From Bemisia tabaci (Eukaryota; Arthropoda; Insecta; Hemiptera; Aleyrodidae), in the NCBI RefSeq assembly GCF_918797505.1, contig NC_092802.1, positions 19,985,883 to 20,049,882 on the forward strand: 64,000 bases of DNA, in the 5' to 3' direction. The translations under genes were made by a program, and so were the position numbers. Positions 60,728 to 64,000 of this stretch are shown here, in pieces. Under the pieces are notes generated by a model that did no database searches, was not told the DNA's origin, and saw only the letters and a program-made list of their open reading frames with translations. Each line of letters begins with the position of its first letter. Positions within the stretch are counted from its first letter, which is position 1.

Positions 60728-61273
60728 CCAGACTGTACTTTCGAGACATGTTTTATTTGCCCTTTTTTTATCTCTTAACTTAACTCAGGTTTTTTCTCAG
60801 TATTATTAAGAATTATCATCTGATGAGACTGATAGTCTAATTTTCTATAGATACCTCCTATTAATTTTCTTAAGCAATGTTTCATTCAAGGAAGTTGGAG
60901 ATCAGGACTCCAGACTGTACTTTCGAGACATGTTTTATTTGCCCTTTTTTTATCTCTTAACTTAACTCAGGTTTTTTCTCAGTATTATTAAGAATTATCA
61001 TTTGATGAGACTGATAGTCTAATTTTCTATAGATACCTCCTATTAATTTTCTTAAGCAATGTTTCATTCAAGGAAGTTGGAGATCAGGACTCCAGACTGT
61101 ACTTTCGAGACATGTTTTATTTGCCCTTTTTTTATCTCTTAACTTAACTCAGGTTTTTTCTCAGTATTATTAAGAATTATCATTTGATGAGACTGATAGT
61201 CTAATTTTCTATAGACACCTCCTATTAATTTTCTGAAGCATTGTTTCATTCTAGGAAGTTGGAGATCAGGACA
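60728..61273. repeat. Three tandem units of 182 bp
   Basis: Units start at 60728, 60910 and 61092 with CCAGACTGTACTTTCGAGAC and end GAAGTTGGAGATCAGGA. Units are almost identical; unit 3 differs near its end, where CTAG replaces CAAG before GAAGTTGG. Confidence 0.93.
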
Positions 61274-61341
61274 CTCAAGTGCCATGTCATGAGATTATTC
61301 AATGCCAGACAGGGAACACTTACGTCTTTGAACCAAAATAG
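61255..61341 (+). other. Possible alternative terminal exon of the accessory gene
   Basis: CATTCTAG precedes a phase-0 frame of 28 codons ending TAG at 61339-61341. It reads EVGDQDTQVPCHEIIQ then a Cys-Gln-Thr-Gly stretch and FEPK. It could be joined to exon 4 (57327, phase 0), skipping the DUF4806 core. The two Cys and the clean frame look coding. RNA data are lacking. Confidence 0.35.
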
Positions 61342-62111
61342 AGGATCATATTCCATCCCTGAAAAAGAAGTCGCTTGGACCTAGAGTATAGCCTCCTGAA
61401 AATTATAAATGGCTCTTGATTCAAGCTGATCCTTTCTAGAAATCAAGTCGAAAGACTCTTCGTCTGAAAAATTCTTTATTTATTTTAGTAAATATATGCT
61501 TAAATCTGCAGTATATTTCCTTCAATTATATTTTTCATGAGGTTTTACTCTTGATCTAGGCTACCTCTTTTTCCAGTGGTGGGTGAAAATGAGGCTTTTG
61601 TTATCTTTTAAATGCACTTAAAGAGCTACAGCTTCCTTGTTCAGTAATTTTTGTGATATATGATGCCATAAGTTACCCCTTACAGTGACTGAATATAGTC
61701 TTAGTAAATTTGAATGTTGTAATTGTGAAGTATTAAATGTTACCGTTAAGGCTAATACCTATAATACTGTATTAAAGTAGGTATCTAGTACATTGTTCAT
61801 TATTATACGTAGGTTTTGAAATTGTTTCTTTTCCAAAATTTTATTCCAAATTGTTATTTTCACCATTGGCTTTTTGTTAAAATGTTCCTTCTTCTTAAGT
61901 TTGTTTATTAGGAATAAATTATGGCATAATTTTCACAATGTTCAATTCTGGCTTCAAATTTTATCTTCCTACTTAATTGTTGAGATGGATCCTATGAAGC
62001 CTTTCTCCTCTAGTTTTTAAATGTAATGCGTGACTGTTTCTTTTCCTTTTATATTTGCCTTTTGGACGTGACAATTTAGGCTGTAATAGATGTATGTGAT
62101 TGGTGGGTTCT

Positions 62112-62207
62112 GGCGGTCACTGTTGCACATCTCGCTTTTCACTGAGGGGGTGCCTTTAGTTTGTCGATTATCCAGCCGGAGAAAGCGAGATGCGCAATAG
62201 TGACTGC
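62112..62207. repeat. Hairpin, about 27-bp stem, near the transposon right end
   Basis: GCGGTCACTGTTGCACATCT near 62112 pairs with AGATGCGCAATAGTGACTGC near 62188-62207, with a few mismatches around a loop of about 45 bp. Confidence 0.65.
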
Positions 62208-62469
62208 TGAGACACACTAATAACATATTTTCATTACACCCTATACTTTTCAAGTCCAATAGACAGGTACAAAATTTTAACAACCAGGCTGCAGATAAGA
62301 ACTAATCAAAATAATGTTTTAGGGAATCCTCTTTCGGGTTTTTTCTTCTTAGCTTTTATTCCTTTTTTTTCTCCACATATTTAACAAAAAAGATTAGGAA
62401 AGAAAAAAAAAAAATTAATTCAAAAACCAGTAAATTTGAGGGAAATTTAACACTTAAAAGAACTGTTAA

Positions 62470-62710
62470 AATATTCTTATCAGGAAACCCTTTTTTTAGC
62501 GTTTTTTAATTACAAAATGGATTAAAAAACTAGTAAATTTGAAGGGATGAAGACTTGCAAAAAGTATTAAAATTGAATATATTTTTAAGAACTTTTTCCC
62601 ATTTTTTAAAGTTAAAATTTATTTGAAATAGTTAAATGATTTTACTTAAAATTTAACATTTATTTTACTTCAGAAAGCAGGAAAAAAGGGTTTCCTGATA
62701 AGAGTATTTC
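62470..62710. repeat. Inner inverted repeat close to the right end
   Basis: ATTCTTATCAGGAAACCCTTT at about 62473 and AAAGGGTTTCCTGATAAGAG at about 62688 are inverted copies within AT-rich subterminal DNA. Confidence 0.7.
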
Positions 62711-62791
62711 AACATTTTTTTTTTTTGAGTTTTATTTTCTTCAAATTTCCGGTTTTTTTAAGATTTTTTTTAAGAGTCAATGCTACTAGGG

Positions 62792-64000
62792 TTAGATTAA
62801 GTTGATGAAGGTAGCAGGTTGTTGTCAGCAAGAGCTGTTGATATGAGTATGCAGTTTAGAATGGTCAATTTTTAATTCTGCCAGAGGAGCATCATTAGTA
62901 TTTAATACAAAACTCTCAGGGGTCTCTGGATACTATGCCACCTCTTATCAAGAATGTTTATGCTAATTTTGTTGCTATGTGGTGATGGGAGAGATAATTT
63001 CAAGATTATTTTGGTAAAAGTCGGACAAATATGAGGATGCCAAGTTTATAAGAAAATCTCACAAACCAAAGTGAACATTGTTTCATGCCTCTGCAATTTT
63101 CAGCTTCGGGCTAGGTTCTCGCAAGAAGGTCAGCACAACGCGCTGATCAAACTTTTGTGGAATTTCTTGTTAATTTTAGAATGTGTGCCAAAGTCACAGT
63201 AAGTATTCCACAAAAATTGCAAATCTGAAAAATCTAGAAAAATAACAAGTACCTCTCAGCCTCCGCGCAATTCGCACCCCTGCTAATAAATGTTGGAGAA
63301 TAGAGAACACTTTACCCTCAAAACATTACTCGCACTGATTTTAAACTAATATGTAATTATATGTGTACGATGGTGGATCTGAGCTGTACTTACTTACCAA
63401 ACTTTGTTGAGCGAAGTTGTTACTTAGGGGAAATTCATTAACTGCTGCCAAGGATTCACAAACTCTGACCTTGATAAATATTTCCGACATATACTTGAGA
63501 TACAGTCAGATGTTTGGAATTCTGGACATTCAGTTATTGTTCACATACAAAAGAAATTGACTAACAAATACAACCGTTTTATATTTACATAACTGCTCAA
63601 CAGAACATACCGACAGTTGTGATTAGTTTCTCGACAGCACTCTGATAGCGGTAGGATAGCTAAAGGATCCCTACCCTGCGGCAAAAATGGAGTTGATTGA
63701 AATTTTGATTCACATGGTGCTAATGCTGTCAAGACTCAAGACAAAATTACACTCCACGCACAGTCAAAGAGTATTTTGATAAGTAAGATTATCCATTAAG
63801 GAAGTTGCACAAATCACAAATCAAACCGAAGGACACGGACAAACCAAGGAGCCAGCCATAGCCAGCTCAGAAACTCGGCAATTCAGTTTCTCTCACTGCA
63901 AAAGGTGGAACCATCCAAAGTACCATCAATGTTAAGTTGAAGGGGTGAATTACTTATTTAAAGAGTGCTAAGTCATTTTGGGACTTTTTCGAAGAGATTT
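62792..64000. other. Right flank of the transposon, nothing recognised
   Basis: No ORF with motifs, no repeat shared with the rest of the window that I can see. Confidence 0.4.

Larger units (their letters stand above)
47814..62791 (+). mobile_element. Candidate complete 15-kb CACTA/CMC-like DNA transposon with two genes
   Basis: The left end CCCTAGTAGCACTCACT and the right end, read inward, CCCTAGTAGCATTGACT match at 15 of 17 positions, and both are followed by an ACTCTTAAAAAAAA-type stretch. TT stands directly outside both ends (possible 2-bp target duplication). Inside lie a transposase (50888-53608) and a spliced accessory gene (49650-59458), both pointing from the left to the right end. 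The left subterminal region has four AT-rich repeat units. Only one copy is visible, so the borders rest on these ends alone. Confidence 0.68.

Overview
The window looks like a piece of a large, repeat-rich arthropod nuclear genome, most likely a hemipteran such as a whitefly. The species is an inference. Genes are split by introns with GT..AG borders, coding density is very low, the background is AT-rich, and introns are packed with small inverted-repeat DNA transposons, fold-back elements, mariner remnants and tRNA-derived repeats. I see no prokaryotic operon, CRISPR array, rRNA or integrated virus.

Layout. (1) 723-5933: a three-exon gene for a secreted pectin-lyase-like protein (polysaccharide lyase family 1 fold), with GC-rich exons in AT-rich surroundings. 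It is bracketed by two copies of one palindromic element. Animals normally lack this family, so horizontal transfer is the likely origin. By eye the three catalytic positions of fungal pectin lyase are all replaced. (2) 5970-26053: about 20 kb with no gene I can recognise, made of MITEs, tandem repeats and tRNA-like SINE heads. (3) 26054-42238: an eight-exon gene for a facilitated sugar transporter of the SLC2/Tret1 type (526 aa predicted). All exons join in phase. Its introns hold a 3.3-kb palindrome, a fold-back mariner and several MITEs. (4) 42239-47813: minisatellite, tandem repeats and a long inverted repeat whose partner lies in the transporter introns. (5) 47814-62791: a candidate complete 15-kb DNA transposon with short terminal inverted repeats (CCCTAGTAGCA...) and a possible TT target duplication. 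It carries a 906-aa CACTA/CMC-like transposase and a seven-exon accessory gene with a DUF4806-like domain. The transposase ORF lies inside intron 1 of the accessory gene on the same strand, which resembles the maize En/Spm arrangement. A small element near the 3' end holds an inverted copy of one accessory-gene exon. (6) 62792-64000: flanking DNA with nothing recognised.

The most interesting items are the nested two-gene transposon with its local exon capture, and the pectin-lyase-like gene with altered active site. All exon joins and alignments were made by eye from the sequence. No database search or computation was run.
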